DNA of 14,891 nucleotides, taken from assembly GCA_963849305.1 (NCBI GenBank), contig CAWKGV010000015.1:1-14891 (forward strand). Direction: 5' to 3'. Positions 1-8,787 of the stretch are shown in pieces (the first letter of the stretch is position 1; every line of letters begins with the position of its first letter). The notes beneath the pieces were generated by a model. It saw only the letters and a program-made list of their open reading frames with translations. It made no database searches and was not told the DNA's origin. This DNA is from CAWKGV01 sp963849305 (GTDB lineage Bacteria; Pseudomonadota; Alphaproteobacteria; Acetobacterales; Acetobacteraceae). Position numbers and translations under genes: made by a program.

Positions 1-2
1 TT

Positions 3-158
3 CGGCCGATCGCGCCGGTGCCTCAGCACCACCTCTATCGTCATGGCCGTGCTGGTCACGGCCATCCACGACTTCACGCGGCGAAGGCAAGTCGTGGATG
101 GTCCGCCTTCGCGGACCATGACGAAGAACTGACGACGGCCGCGACGAGCCTGCGCTAA
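3..158 (+). other. Open frame running into urtE, no recognisable product
   Basis: The first 157 bases hold no gene that I recognise. One + frame is open from base 3 to a TAA at 156-158 that overlaps the urtE start codon (TAATG). That is the junction expected if an upstream gene such as urtD ended here. However, the 51 residues do not resemble the usual end of UrtD, and most of them are read from the palindromic element at 39-123. Either the element has been captured into the 3' end of an upstream gene, or the open frame is chance in GC-rich DNA. Confidence 0.2.
39..123. repeat. Palindromic repeat element, cloverleaf-like
   Basis: Three nested or adjacent inverted repeats are visible. An outer stem pairs CGTCATGG (39-46) with CCATGACG (116-123). 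A central 13-bp stem pairs 62-74 with 89-101. Two small perfect 9-bp hairpins lie at 43-51/57-65 (loop CTGGT) and 98-106/111-119 (loop CTTC); their outer bases are shared with the long stems, so the element can fold as one long arm or as a cloverleaf. The start (GTCATGGCC), the CCATCCACGACTT core and the end (CCATGACG) resemble the dispersed palindromes I associate with alphaproteobacterial intergenic regions, which often yield spurious short proteins. Family assignment is from memory; the pairing is read directly. It ends 34 bases before urtE. Confidence 0.75.
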
Positions 159-853
159 TGCTCGAAGTCCGCGACCTCGAACTCCACTACGGCGCGGCCA
201 TCGCGCTCCGGGCCGTTTCGATTTCGGCCCAGGCAGGCGCGATCACCTGTCTGCTCGGGCGCAACGGCGTCGGCAAGACCAGCCTGCTACGCGCCGTGAT
301 GGGCACGCATCCGATCAGCGCCGGGGCGATCCGGTGGGACGGTGCCGACATCACCCGACTTCCCACCTACGAGCGCGCGCGACGCGGCATCGCCTGGGTG
401 CCGCAAGGACGCGACATTTTTCCCCTGCTGACCGTGCGCGAGAACCTGGAGACCGGCTTCGCGGTGCTGCCGCGTGGGCAGCGCCGCATCGCGCCCGACG
501 TGTTCGAGCTGTTTCCGGTATTGCGCACCATGCTGGCCCGACGCGGCGGCGATCTCTCAGGCGGCCAGCAACAGCAGCTCGCCATCGCCCGCGCCTTGGT
601 GACGCGCCCGCGCCTGCTGCTGCTCGACGAGCCCACCGAGGGCATCCAGCCCAGCATCATCAAGGACATCGGCCGGGTGATCGCACTGTTGCGCGCCCGC
701 GGCGACATCGCCATCCTGCTGGTCGAGCAGTATTTCGACTTCGCCCGCGATCTCGCCCAGACGATCGCGGTGATGGACCGAGGACTTATCGTGTTGTCCG
801 GGCGCCGCGAGGAGCTGGACGAGCGGGATGTACGACGCCGCCTGTCTGTCTGA
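158..853 (+). CDS. urtE: Urea ABC transporter ATP-binding subunit UrtE
   Basis: This is one of two ATPases that power the UrtABCDE high-affinity urea importer, on the cytoplasmic face of the inner membrane. The 231 aa match the family length. Visible motifs are the Walker A loop GRNGVGKT (residues 34-41), the Q-loop region VPQGRDIFP near 81-89, the ABC signature LSGGQ (133-137), Walker B LLLLDEP (153-159), and LLVEQYF at the switch position, where this LivF-like branch has Gln instead of His. The stretch TEGIQPSIIKDIG separates UrtE from LivF-type amino acid ATPases. The start is the ATG overlapping an upstream TAA. The gene leads directly into ureD, whose start lies inside it, so transport and hydrolysis of urea are probably co-transcribed. 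The other urt genes are not in the window. Reading frame intact. Confidence 0.95.
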   Translation: MLEVRDLELHYGAAIALRAVSISAQAGAITCLLGRNGVGKTSLLRAVMGTHPISAGAIRWDGADITRLPTYERARRGIAWVPQGRDIFPLLTVRENLETGFAVLPRGQRRIAPDVFELFPVLRTMLARRGGDLSGGQQQQLAIARALVTRPRLLLLDEPTEGIQPSIIKDIGRVIALLRARGDIAILLVEQYFDFARDLAQTIAVMDRGLIVLSGRREELDERDVRRRLSV

Positions 854-1665
854 TCGCCCGCGCTCCAGCGCGCGACCGGGGAGTTGCGGGTCAGCCTGCG
901 TGCGCGTGACGGTGCTTCAGTGCTGGGCGAACTGCGCCAGGCGGGCTGCCTGAAGGCGCGGTTCCCGCGCAGACAGGAACCGGGCTGGGCCGACGTGGTG
1001 ACGTTGAACACCTCCGGCGGCGTTGCCGGGGGCGACCGGCTGGAAAGCCGGTTCCATTTGGAACCGGGCGCGCGCGCCAGCATCGCCGCGCAGGCGGCGG
1101 AACGGTTTTACCGCGCGCTGCCCGGCAGCGCGCCGGCGCTGGTCCGCACCCGCATCGAGGTGGAAGAAGGCGGCCGCGATGGAGTGGCTGCCACAGGAAA
1201 CGATCCTGTTTGACCGCTGCGCGCTCGACCGTCTGCTGACGGTGGAACTGGCGGCGGGGGCGAGCTTTCTCGGCATCGAATGGCTGGTGTTCGGGCGCGC
1301 CGCGATGGGCGAGACGGTCGAGCGTGCTTGGCTGCGCGACGTGATCCGCATCCGCCGCGCCGGGCGGCTCGTGCTGCACGATGCCGTGCGCTGCAAGGCG
1401 AGGTCTCCGCGCTGCTGGCCGGCAGTCGCGACCGCCGGCGGCGCGCGCGCGGTGGCGACAATGGTCTATGTCGCGCCCGATGCCGAGCGACATCTCGACG
1501 CGCTCCGGCGACGCCTTGCCGGAGGAGGCCGGCGCCAGCGCCTGGAACGACATCCTCCTCGCGCGCATTCTCGCGCCCGACGGGGCCGCGCTCCGGTCGG
1601 CGGTGCTGCCCGCCTTGCGCATCCTCCGCCATTCGCGTCCACTGCCCCGCGTCTGGCGGTGCTGA
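828..1665 (+). pseudogene. ureD: Urease accessory protein UreD, frame broken by 5 indels
   Basis: UreD (UreH) is the scaffold that, with UreF and UreG, delivers nickel to apo-urease. I place the start at ATG 828, inside urtE, because it reads MYDAACLSDRPR; after a one-base deletion near 864 the frame continues LQRATGELRVSLRARDG, the usual UreD N-terminus. Further breaks: insertion near 1172 (before [14 protein letters not shown]), deletion near 1391 (RLVLHDAVR to [11 protein letters not shown]), insertion near 1424 (into [19 protein letters not shown]), and insertion at about 1501-1522 (into [21 protein letters not shown]). It ends at TGA 1663-1665. Net change is +1 base; corrected, it gives 278 aa, normal for the family, with no in-frame nonsense codon. 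As sequenced it cannot make UreD. I infer sequence error rather than decay. Gene identity is firm; the exact positions of individual indels are good to a few bases. Confidence 0.88.
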
Positions 1666-1678
1666 GGGAAAGTGTCGC

Positions 1679-1983
1679 ATGAACCTGACCCCGCGCGAGA
1701 AGGACAAGCTGCTGATCGCAATGGCGGCGATGGTCGCGCGCCGGCGGCTGGAACGCGGCGTCAAGACTGAACCATCCCGAGGCGGTCGCGCTGATCACGG
1801 ATTTCGTGGTCGAGGGCGCGCGCGATGGCACAGAGCGTCGCCGACCTGATGGAGCAGGGCGGGCACGTCATCACCCGCGAGCAGGTGATGGAGGGTGTCG
1901 CCGAGATGATCCACGACGTGCAGGTGGAGGCGACCTTTCCGGACGGCACCAAGCTCGTCACCGTCCACGAGCCGATCCGATGA
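1679..1983 (+). pseudogene. ureA: Urease gamma subunit UreA, frame broken by 2 insertions
   Basis: This is the smallest structural subunit of the (UreABC)3 urease complex in the cytoplasm. The N-terminus [20 protein letters not shown] is diagnostic. The frame breaks at an extra base near 1766 (after LERGVK; the next frame reads [21 protein letters not shown]) and at another near 1830 (then [19 protein letters not shown] and so on to VHEPIR and TGA). Removing both bases gives exactly 100 aa, the standard UreA length. The start ATG is 13 bases after the ureD stop, preceded by a purine-rich GAGGGAAAG stretch. The stop overlaps the ureB start (ATGA). Conserved sequence is complete on both sides of each break, so the breaks are recent or artefactual. 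Confidence 0.9.
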
Positions 1984-2290
1984 TCCCGGGCGAAATCATG
2001 CCTGCCGAGGGCGACATCGAGCTGAACGCTGGCCTTGACGCGCACCACGCTGACCGTCGCCAACACCGGCGACCGGCCGATCCAGGTCGGCAGCCACTAC
2101 CATTTCGCCGAAACCAACCCGGCGCTTCGCTTCGACCGCGCCGCCGCGCGCGGTCAGCGGCTCGACATCGCGGCCGGCACCGCTGTCCGATTCGAGCCGG
2201 GGCAGACGCGCGAGGTCACACTGGTGCCCTATCGCGGCCTGCGCGTCGTGCTAGGGTTTCCGCGGCGACGGTGATGGGGGCCCTCGACTG

Positions 2291-2291
<1 letters not shown>
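1980..2291 (+). pseudogene. ureB: Urease beta subunit UreB, frame broken by about 3 insertions
   Basis: This is the second small urease structural subunit. It opens MIPGEIMPAEGDIELNAG, breaks at an extra C near 2034, and continues in the next frame as TRTTLTVANTGDRPIQVGSH, YHFAETNPALRFDRAAARG and RLDIAAGTAVRFEPGQTREV, all characteristic of UreB. Near 2257-2259 and 2268 two more extra bases are needed so that the end reads GFRGAVMGALD before TGA. Corrected length is 102 aa, normal. It overlaps ureA (ATGA at 1980) and shares one base with the ureC start (TGATG at 2289-2293). In an uncorrected annotation the largest piece would appear as a 79-aa frame with a TTG start at 2035. Confidence 0.88.
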
Positions 2292-4002
<1,711 letters not shown>

Positions 4003-4003
<1 letters not shown>

Positions 4004-4464
4004 TGCAGGCGCGACGGGTCCTGCCGGCCGGCACCTGGGACGCGGCGCGCGAGACCGACCGCGTGCGGCTCGATTTCGACGGCCGCCATCGCCGGCGTCT
4101 GATGATGTCCGCCGAGAACGGCACGAACTTCACCCTCAACCTAGCCAGTGCCGCGCATCTACGGGACGGCGACGGGCTGGAACTGGAGGATGGCCGGGTC
4201 GTGCGCGTGCGCGCGGAGCCCGAGCCACTGCTCGACATCCACGCGCACGCGCCGGGCGAACTGGCACGGATCGCTTGGCATCTGGGCAACCGGCACCTGC
4301 CCATTCAGGTGCAGGGCGAGCGGCTGCGCATCCGAAGCGATCATGTGATTGCCGAAATGGTTCAGCGGTTCGGAGGTCATGTTGGCTACGTCACCGCGAC
4401 CTTCGACCCGGAGGCCGGCGCCTATGCCGGCGGGCTCCATCAGCATGATCACGACCGACATTGA
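4003..4464 (+). CDS. ureE: Urease accessory protein UreE, nickel metallochaperone
   Basis: UreE binds nickel as a dimer and hands it to UreG for insertion into urease. The 153 aa start MQARRVLPAGTWDAARETDR at an ATG sharing one base with the ureC stop. The N-terminal beta domain carries the RVRLDFDGRHRRR and LRDGDGLELEDGRVVRV stretches. The C-terminal metal-binding domain carries LARIAWHLGNRHLPIQV and RIRSDHVIAEM, the latter containing the His conserved for the interfacial Ni site. The tail GLHQHDHDRH is a short His-rich end with four His in eight residues, weaker than the long His tails of some UreE proteins. The frame is open upstream into ureC, but the conserved N-terminus fixes the start. 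The last 20 bases overlap ureF. Intact. Confidence 0.95.
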
Positions 4465-5113
4465 GGCCGTACTCCGCTTGCTGGCCTGGCTGTCCCCGGC
4501 GTTTCCGACCGGCGGCTTCGCCTACAGCCACGGGCTGGAATGGGCCGTCCAGGCTGGCGACGTGCGCGATGAACGGACGCTGGGGGGCTGGCTATCCGAC
4601 GTGCTGGCCCACGGCTCTGGCCGAAGCGACGCGATCCTGCTCCGCCACGCTTACCGCGCCCCGGATGCGAACGCCCTGGCAGCGGTCGCCGAACTTGCCA
4701 CAGCCGTCGCACCGTGCCTGGAACGGCAGACCGAGACGCTGGGCCAAGGGGCCGCCTTCGCCAGCGCGGCCCAGGTCTGGGATAGCGCCCGGCTGGCGGC
4801 ACTCGCCTGCGCTCCTCTGCCTTATCCCGTCGCGGTGGGCGCGTTGGCGGCCGACCACGCGATCGACGAGGATGTCACGACTGCGGCATACCTTCAGGCG
4901 ATGATGGCCAACCTGATCTCCGCGGCCGTGCGCCTCGTGCCGCTCGGCCAGACCGCCGGATTGCGCAGCCTCGCCGCGCTCGAACCCATGTTGCTGGCGG
5001 TGGCCGAGGCGACCCGGGCGGCGACGCTCGACGATCTCGGGGGCGCCTGCTGGCGCGCCGACATCGCCGCCATGCGGCACGAAACCCAATACACGAGGCT
5101 GTTTCGCTCATGA
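4445..5113 (+). CDS. ureF: Urease accessory protein UreF
   Basis: UreF is the all-helical accessory protein that bridges UreD and UreG in the nickel-insertion complex. I chose ATG 4445, giving 222 aa that start MITTDIEAVLRLLAWLSPAF, since the PTGGFAYSHGLEWAVQAGDV motif should begin about 20 residues in. An upstream ATG at 4349 in the same frame would add 32 residues read from ureE sequence and is rejected. Other family features are the GRSDAILLRHAYRA segment, the ETLGQGAAFASAAQVW stretch, LPYPVAVGALAADHAI, and a conserved end region AAMRHETQYTRLFRS. It overlaps ureE by 20 bases and ureG by four (ATGA). Frame intact. Confidence 0.95.
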   Translation: MITTDIEAVLRLLAWLSPAFPTGGFAYSHGLEWAVQAGDVRDERTLGGWLSDVLAHGSGRSDAILLRHAYRAPDANALAAVAELATAVAPCLERQTETLGQGAAFASAAQVWDSARLAALACAPLPYPVAVGALAADHAIDEDVTTAAYLQAMMANLISAAVRLVPLGQTAGLRSLAALEPMLLAVAEATRAATLDDLGGACWRADIAAMRHETQYTRLFRS

Positions 5114-5724
5114 CCAGCATCAACGGACCGCTGCGGGTCGGCATCGGCGGCCCGGTCGGCACCGGCAAGACGGCGCTGATGGACGTGCTTTGCAAGCAGT
5201 TCCGCGAACGATGCGAGGTCGCGGCGATCACCAACGACATCTACACCAAGGAAGACGCACAATTCCTGACCCGCGCCGGTTCCCTCTCGCCCGAGCGCAT
5301 CCTGGGGATCGAGACCGGCGGTTGTCCGCACACCGCGATCCGGGAAGACGCCAGCATCAACCTCGCCGGCGTGACGGAGATGTGCCGGCGCTTCCCGGCG
5401 CTCGACCTCATCCTGATCGAGAGCGGCGGCGACAACCTCGCGGCCACGTTCAGCCCAGAACTCGCGGACCTGACCATCTACGTGATCGACGTTTCGGCCG
5501 GCGACAAGATCCCGCGCAAGGGCGGCCCCGGGATCACGCGCAGCGATCTGCTGGTCATCAACAAAATCGACCTGGCGCCTTTCGTCGGCGCCAGCCTGGA
5601 GGTGATGGACCGCGACGCCCGGCGGATGCGCGGCGACCGCCCCCTTGTCTTCGCCAACCTGAAGACTGGAACCGGCGTGCCCGAGATAGCGGCCTTCATC
5701 GAACAAGCGGGCGGGTTGACTTGA
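5110..5724 (+). CDS. ureG: Urease accessory GTPase UreG
   Basis: UreG is the SIMIBI-class GTPase whose GTP hydrolysis drives nickel transfer into urease. The 204 aa are standard. Motifs: P-loop GGPVGTGKT (residues 13-21), TNDIYTKEDAQFL (41-53), the metal-binding CPH within ETGGCPHTAIRED (72-74), IESGGDNLAATFSPELADL (103-121), and the guanine-specificity motif NKID (151-154). It starts at the ATG overlapping the ureF stop. It is the last gene of the operon, and its stop lies in a hairpin shared with the converging smr-like gene. Intact. Confidence 0.96.
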   Translation: MTSINGPLRVGIGGPVGTGKTALMDVLCKQFRERCEVAAITNDIYTKEDAQFLTRAGSLSPERILGIETGGCPHTAIREDASINLAGVTEMCRRFPALDLILIESGGDNLAATFSPELADLTIYVIDVSAGDKIPRKGGPGITRSDLLVINKIDLAPFVGASLEVMDRDARRMRGDRPLVFANLKTGTGVPEIAAFIEQAGGLT

Positions 5725-5740
5725 CCCTCCCCGGGGGTCA
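5722..5740. terminator. Hairpin at the convergent gene junction
   Basis: An 8-bp stem (5722-5729 with 5733-5740, one G-U/T wobble) closes a CCC loop. The ureG stop codon forms the left foot and the stop of the opposing smr-like gene forms the right foot. The symmetry means it can form in RNA from either strand. No T-run follows on either side, so it is not a classical intrinsic terminator; a bidirectional transcript-end structure is a reasonable inference. Confidence 0.35.
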
Positions 5741-6271
5741 GCGCCGCACCCGCCGCAGCAGGAGCCGCACCGAGCCCGGGTTCGCCGGGTGCGGATGCGC
5801 GGCAGCCAGCACCAGTGGGCGCACCTCCGGCAGATCGAGCCACAACGGAACCTCTCGGCGGAGCACCCCGCCGCCCTCCGGGGAGCCGCGACCGGTGATG
5901 ATCTCGACGCAGCGGACATGCTCGGCCTGAGCGGAGCGGAGAAAACTGATCAGCGCATGGAAGGCGCGCTGCGCTGTGTGCCCGTGCAGGTCGAGCCGGC
6001 GTGTAGCCGGCATCTTGCCGGTCCGGAACCGGTGCCATGTGGCGGAATCGACACCGGGCGGCTGCATCCCTACCGCCAATCCCGCGGTCCGGCCTCGCGC
6101 TGTCAGCGAGGCGGCACGCTGACGTGGCTCTGACTTTAGCGCGGGGGCGGGCAGGGCCGGGCTGCCTTGTATCGCAGCCTGCGCGCGACCAGGCAGCGGA
6201 ACGACACCCCGCGCATAGCTGGCCCATGCCGCGCGATCGAGGTCCGTCAGGGGTTTGCGGAAGGCGCTCAC
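5738..6271 (-). CDS. Smr/MutS-family domain protein
   Basis: The 177-aa product has a poorly conserved, Ala/Pro/Arg-rich first half and a C-terminal Smr domain from about residue 90. The domain shows the LDLHG motif (93-97, in RRLDLHGHTAQRAF) and the ITGRG motif (125-129), with a downstream SVRLLLRRVRR end. Smr domains of MutS2 and stand-alone proteins bind DNA or RNA and many act as nucleases; the substrate here is unknown. I chose GTG 6271, overlapping the upstream MFS stop as GTGA, giving MSAFRKPLTDLDRAAWASYA, a plausible start for alphaproteobacterial Smr proteins. The frame stays open far upstream, but that region is the MFS gene in another frame. It is the last gene of the minus-strand run and converges on ureG. 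Confidence 0.88.
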   Translation of the reverse strand: MSAFRKPLTDLDRAAWASYARGVVPLPGRAQAAIQGSPALPAPALKSEPRQRAASLTARGRTAGLAVGMQPPGVDSATWHRFRTGKMPATRRLDLHGHTAQRAFHALISFLRSAQAEHVRCVEIITGRGSPEGGGVLRREVPLWLDLPEVRPLVLAAAHPHPANPGSVRLLLRRVRR

Positions 6272-7521
6272 GATGCCGCGCGGCGCCTCGGAGCGGCGAA
6301 GAGCAGCAAGGCGGATAACGCCGCGAACAGCGCCAGCGCCCCGTAAGGCAGTCCGTAGCCGCCCAATCCCGTCACCGCCACGCCGAAGCCGGAGGGGATC
6401 AGCATCACGCCCATGAACATGGCCGCGGTCCCTAGGCCCGTCGCCTCGGTGCGACGGCCGCCGCCCAAATGGGCATATTCGGCGTAGGCAACGCCGGTGT
6501 AGCCGCTGGCCGTGGCCCCGCCCAGGATCGCGACCAGCACAACGCCCGTCGAGGGCCAGCCCGCCCCGAACGCGCCCGCCCCGACGCAGGCGATGGCCAT
6601 CCCGAAGCCATGAACCGAAAGCGTCCGGGTAGGTGTCAGGAACCGGTCGGCGATCCAGCCCCAAACCGGCCGGCTGACCGCGCCCGAAACTTGGTACAGC
6701 GCCAATGCGAAGCCCGCATCCACCAGGCTGAACCCGGCGACCGTTGTCAACTGCACGGTCATGAAGGCGATGAAGGAGAGCTGCACGCCGGAGTAGAAGA
6801 AGCTCGCAACCGACAACCGACGCAGGCGCCGGTCCGCCCGTAGTAGCCGAAATGGCTCGAGCAGTACGCCGCTCCAGAGCGGGCGGCTTGGATTGAGGCC
6901 CGTGTCCCATTTTCGCCGCGGCACCTCCAGCAACAACACCAGGAGCAGCACCGGGGCAATTTCGGCCGACAATGCCAAGCGCCACCCGATGGCCAGCACC
7001 ACAGGCGGCACGATCAGCGCGCCCAGCACGCCTCCCAGCGGCACGCCGATCTGGCGGATCGACATGACCATGTTGAATACCGGTTGCGGCGTTTGCGGCA
7101 CCAGCAGGTGGGTGCTGGCCGGCGCCGTCGCGCCGTAACCGAGCCCCAGCACGACGCCAGCAAGGCCCAGTAGCGCCGGTGTCCCGGCGCTAGCGGCGAA
7201 TGCAAGCATCCCAATCACCGTCACCAGCACCGCCTGACTCACCCGCACCGCGCCGTAACGATGGACGAATCCGGGCGCGAGCACGGCGGAAATTATGCCG
7301 ACGGAATAGACCACAGAGACGAATACCCCGACCAGCGGGCCGGGGATGCCGAAGTCGCGGGCGATTTCCGGCGCCGCGGTGGGGACGGAGAACAGGGCCA
7401 TCGTGGCCAAGGTCTGCACCGCGATTGTGGCAGCCAGGGGCCAAACCGGCATCCCGCGCAGCGAATGGCCGACCGAGGTGCCGCTATGCCCCACAGCGGT
7501 TGGCCGGGGCGCGCCGGTCAT
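6268..7521 (-). CDS. MFS transporter, substrate unknown
   Basis: The 417-residue protein has about 12 hydrophobic segments, starting with LAATIAVQTLATMALFSVP and ending with YGALALFAALSALLLFAA. Features typical of major facilitator carriers are the first-half VHRYGAVRVSQA loop (motif-A position between helices 2 and 3, degenerate), the central charged loop EPFRLLRADRRLRRLSVASF, and GWIADRFLTPTRTL in the second half. It looks like the CynX/YbfB-like branch, but the substrate cannot be read from sequence. Start ATG 7521 has GGAG directly abutting it, which is poor spacing; ATG at residue 24 (MPVWPL) is a possible alternative. It lies six bases after uma2 and overlaps the smr-like gene by four bases, so it is probably co-transcribed with the lut genes; lactate or a related acid is a guess only. 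Confidence 0.88.
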   Translation of the reverse strand: MTGAPRPTAVGHSGTSVGHSLRGMPVWPLAATIAVQTLATMALFSVPTAAPEIARDFGIPGPLVGVFVSVVYSVGIISAVLAPGFVHRYGAVRVSQAVLVTVIGMLAFAASAGTPALLGLAGVVLGLGYGATAPASTHLLVPQTPQPVFNMVMSIRQIGVPLGGVLGALIVPPVVLAIGWRLALSAEIAPVLLLVLLLEVPRRKWDTGLNPSRPLWSGVLLEPFRLLRADRRLRRLSVASFFYSGVQLSFIAFMTVQLTTVAGFSLVDAGFALALYQVSGAVSRPVWGWIADRFLTPTRTLSVHGFGMAIACVGAGAFGAGWPSTGVVLVAILGGATASGYTGVAYAEYAHLGGGRRTEATGLGTAAMFMGVMLIPSGFGVAVTGLGGYGLPYGALALFAALSALLLFAAPRRRAAS

Positions 7522-7527
7522 CTCCGG

Positions 7528-8097
7528 TCAGTCGTCGTCGGTTACGCCGGGGAACCGCACGCCTTCGGAAAGCTCGGACAGAGGTAGCTCGATCCCGATC
7601 TCCGGCATGACAAGCACCGCCTCGCCGTCGAGCACATGATCCACCCAATCCTCACCGCTGCGATCGAACACTGTCGCGGCTTGCCGGAGCTGTTCCAGCA
7701 TCACGTAGCGGACCACAGAAGGGGTCTCGCGATATTCCTGGTTCTTCACCACCCGATCCGTCACCGAGGTCGAGTGGCTCAGCACCTCGAACACCACCAC
7801 CGGCGTTTCGATCACGCGTGTGCCTGGTTCCACTGGCGAGCAGATCACGAACGCGTCCGGATAACGGATGCGTCCGCTGACAGCGACCTTCACATCGCTG
7901 CCGAGGGGCTGGCACGGCTTGCCGCGCAACCGGTTGGTCAGAGTCGTTATGAGGTTTCGCTGAATGACGGCGTGCTCGAACGTGCCGCCGGTCATCGCGA
8001 TCGGCTGGAACCCGTCGAACTCGTAGCGCAGCTCCTGGCGGCCTTCCCAGGCCAGGAACTCCTCGCGGGTCATCGGCTTGCGCAAGGGGACGTTCAT
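7528..8097 (-). CDS. Uma2-family protein (restriction-endonuclease-like fold)
   Basis: The 189-aa product has the Uma2 (DUF820) pattern: MTREEFLAWE near the N-terminus, YEFDG (E26), the EHAVIQRNL helix, RYPDA (D81), VVFEVLSHSTSVTDR (E104) and KNQEYRETPSVVRYVMLE (K118). These acidic residues and lysine are the presumed PD-(D/E)xK-type metal site, and all are present. Biological roles of Uma2 proteins are mostly unknown; they are multicopy in cyanobacteria and scattered in proteobacteria. AGGAG lies six bases before ATG 8097, and the gene sits nine bases after the lutC stop, so it appears embedded in the lut unit rather than free-standing. No inverted repeats or transposase flank it. Confidence 0.88.
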   Translation of the reverse strand: MNVPLRKPMTREEFLAWEGRQELRYEFDGFQPIAMTGGTFEHAVIQRNLITTLTNRLRGKPCQPLGSDVKVAVSGRIRYPDAFVICSPVEPGTRVIETPVVVFEVLSHSTSVTDRVVKNQEYRETPSVVRYVMLEQLRQAATVFDRSGEDWVDHVLDGEAVLVMPEIGIELPLSELSEGVRFPGVTDDD

Positions 8098-8106
8098 GCC
8101 TCGCTC

Positions 8107-8787
8107 CTAGCCTGCGTCAGGCGCGTCGTCCACCAGCACCACATGCACCCGCCGCGGTCCATGTGCGCCCAGCTCCAGTGCCTGCTCGATATCGGCGGAG
8201 CGCGACGGCCCCGTGACGAGCATGACGTTGCGCGGCATGGCCCCTATCTCCGCGCGCAGCATGTCCCACGCTTCCTCATAGGCGCCGACGACCCGGCTCG
8301 CGCGCAACAAAACGATCTCGGTCTCGGCGAGCAGGTTCAACGTGGTCGGGCGCTCCGGTGCCGAGGGCAGCATCAGGGTGCCGGTCTCAGCGATGCCGGC
8401 ATAAGCGTGTTGCAGGCTGACCGTGTCCGCCGCCTCGGCCGAGCCCTCGCGCAACTGCAGCATCGGCCGGGTGGACCAGGGGATAGCTTGCAGCTCGGGA
8501 TGCGGCGCCATTACCAGCGCGCTCGGCAGGTTCTGCGCCGCGAGATAGTCGGCGATAGCGTCGGGGACCGAAGCCAGGATCGGGACACGAATGATCGTGC
8601 CGTACTCCTGCTCTACGTTGGCGATAAACAGCGCTATCTGCTTCGGGTGCGGCAGGCGGCTGCGCGCTGGAATTAAGTGTCGCGGGTGGGCTTTGAGTTG
8701 CCCGCGCAGCACCTCCGCCATGTCCGGCGGCAGCGGACCCCGTCGCAGGCCGCGTCGGATCGCCTGAAGCATCGCGTCCTTGCTCAA
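8107..8787 (-). CDS. lutC: Lactate utilization protein LutC
   Basis: LutC (YkgG/DUF162 family) is the third component of the LutABC L-lactate oxidation system. The 226-aa sequence shows ALVMAPHPELQAIPW, the SLQHAYAGIAETGTLMLPSA stretch with the IAETGT motif typical of the DUF162 fold, and the end region MLVTGPSRSADIEQALELGA with HGPRRVHVVLVDD. I chose TTG 8787, which overlaps the lutB stop as TTGA and gives MSKDAMLQAIRRGLRRG, matching the usual S-x-D/E-A-x-L-x-x-IR opening. ATG 8772 is the fallback. The frame is open further upstream, but that sequence is lutB read out of frame. The protein usually acts with LutA and LutB; only LutB is next to it. Confidence 0.92.
   Translation of the reverse strand: MSKDAMLQAIRRGLRRGPLPPDMAEVLRGQLKAHPRHLIPARSRLPHPKQIALFIANVEQEYGTIIRVPILASVPDAIADYLAAQNLPSALVMAPHPELQAIPWSTRPMLQLREGSAEAADTVSLQHAYAGIAETGTLMLPSAPERPTTLNLLAETEIVLLRASRVVGAYEEAWDMLRAEIGAMPRNVMLVTGPSRSADIEQALELGAHGPRRVHVVLVDDAPDAG

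Noticed and set aside
43..132. A 29-codon ORF (MAVLVTAIHDF...) within the first 157 bases
   Set aside because: It is read almost entirely from the palindromic element, has no ribosome binding site, and resembles the spurious short proteins such repeats generate.
367..1083. 238-codon open frame antisense to urtE/ureD
   Set aside because: Arg/Ser-rich composition with no motif; it overlaps a firmly identified urtE and is a GC-rich shadow frame.
6272..6985. Upstream extension of the smr-like frame to 415 codons
   Set aside because: The extra part is the MFS gene read in another frame. The GTG overlapping the MFS stop gives a sensible 177-aa protein.
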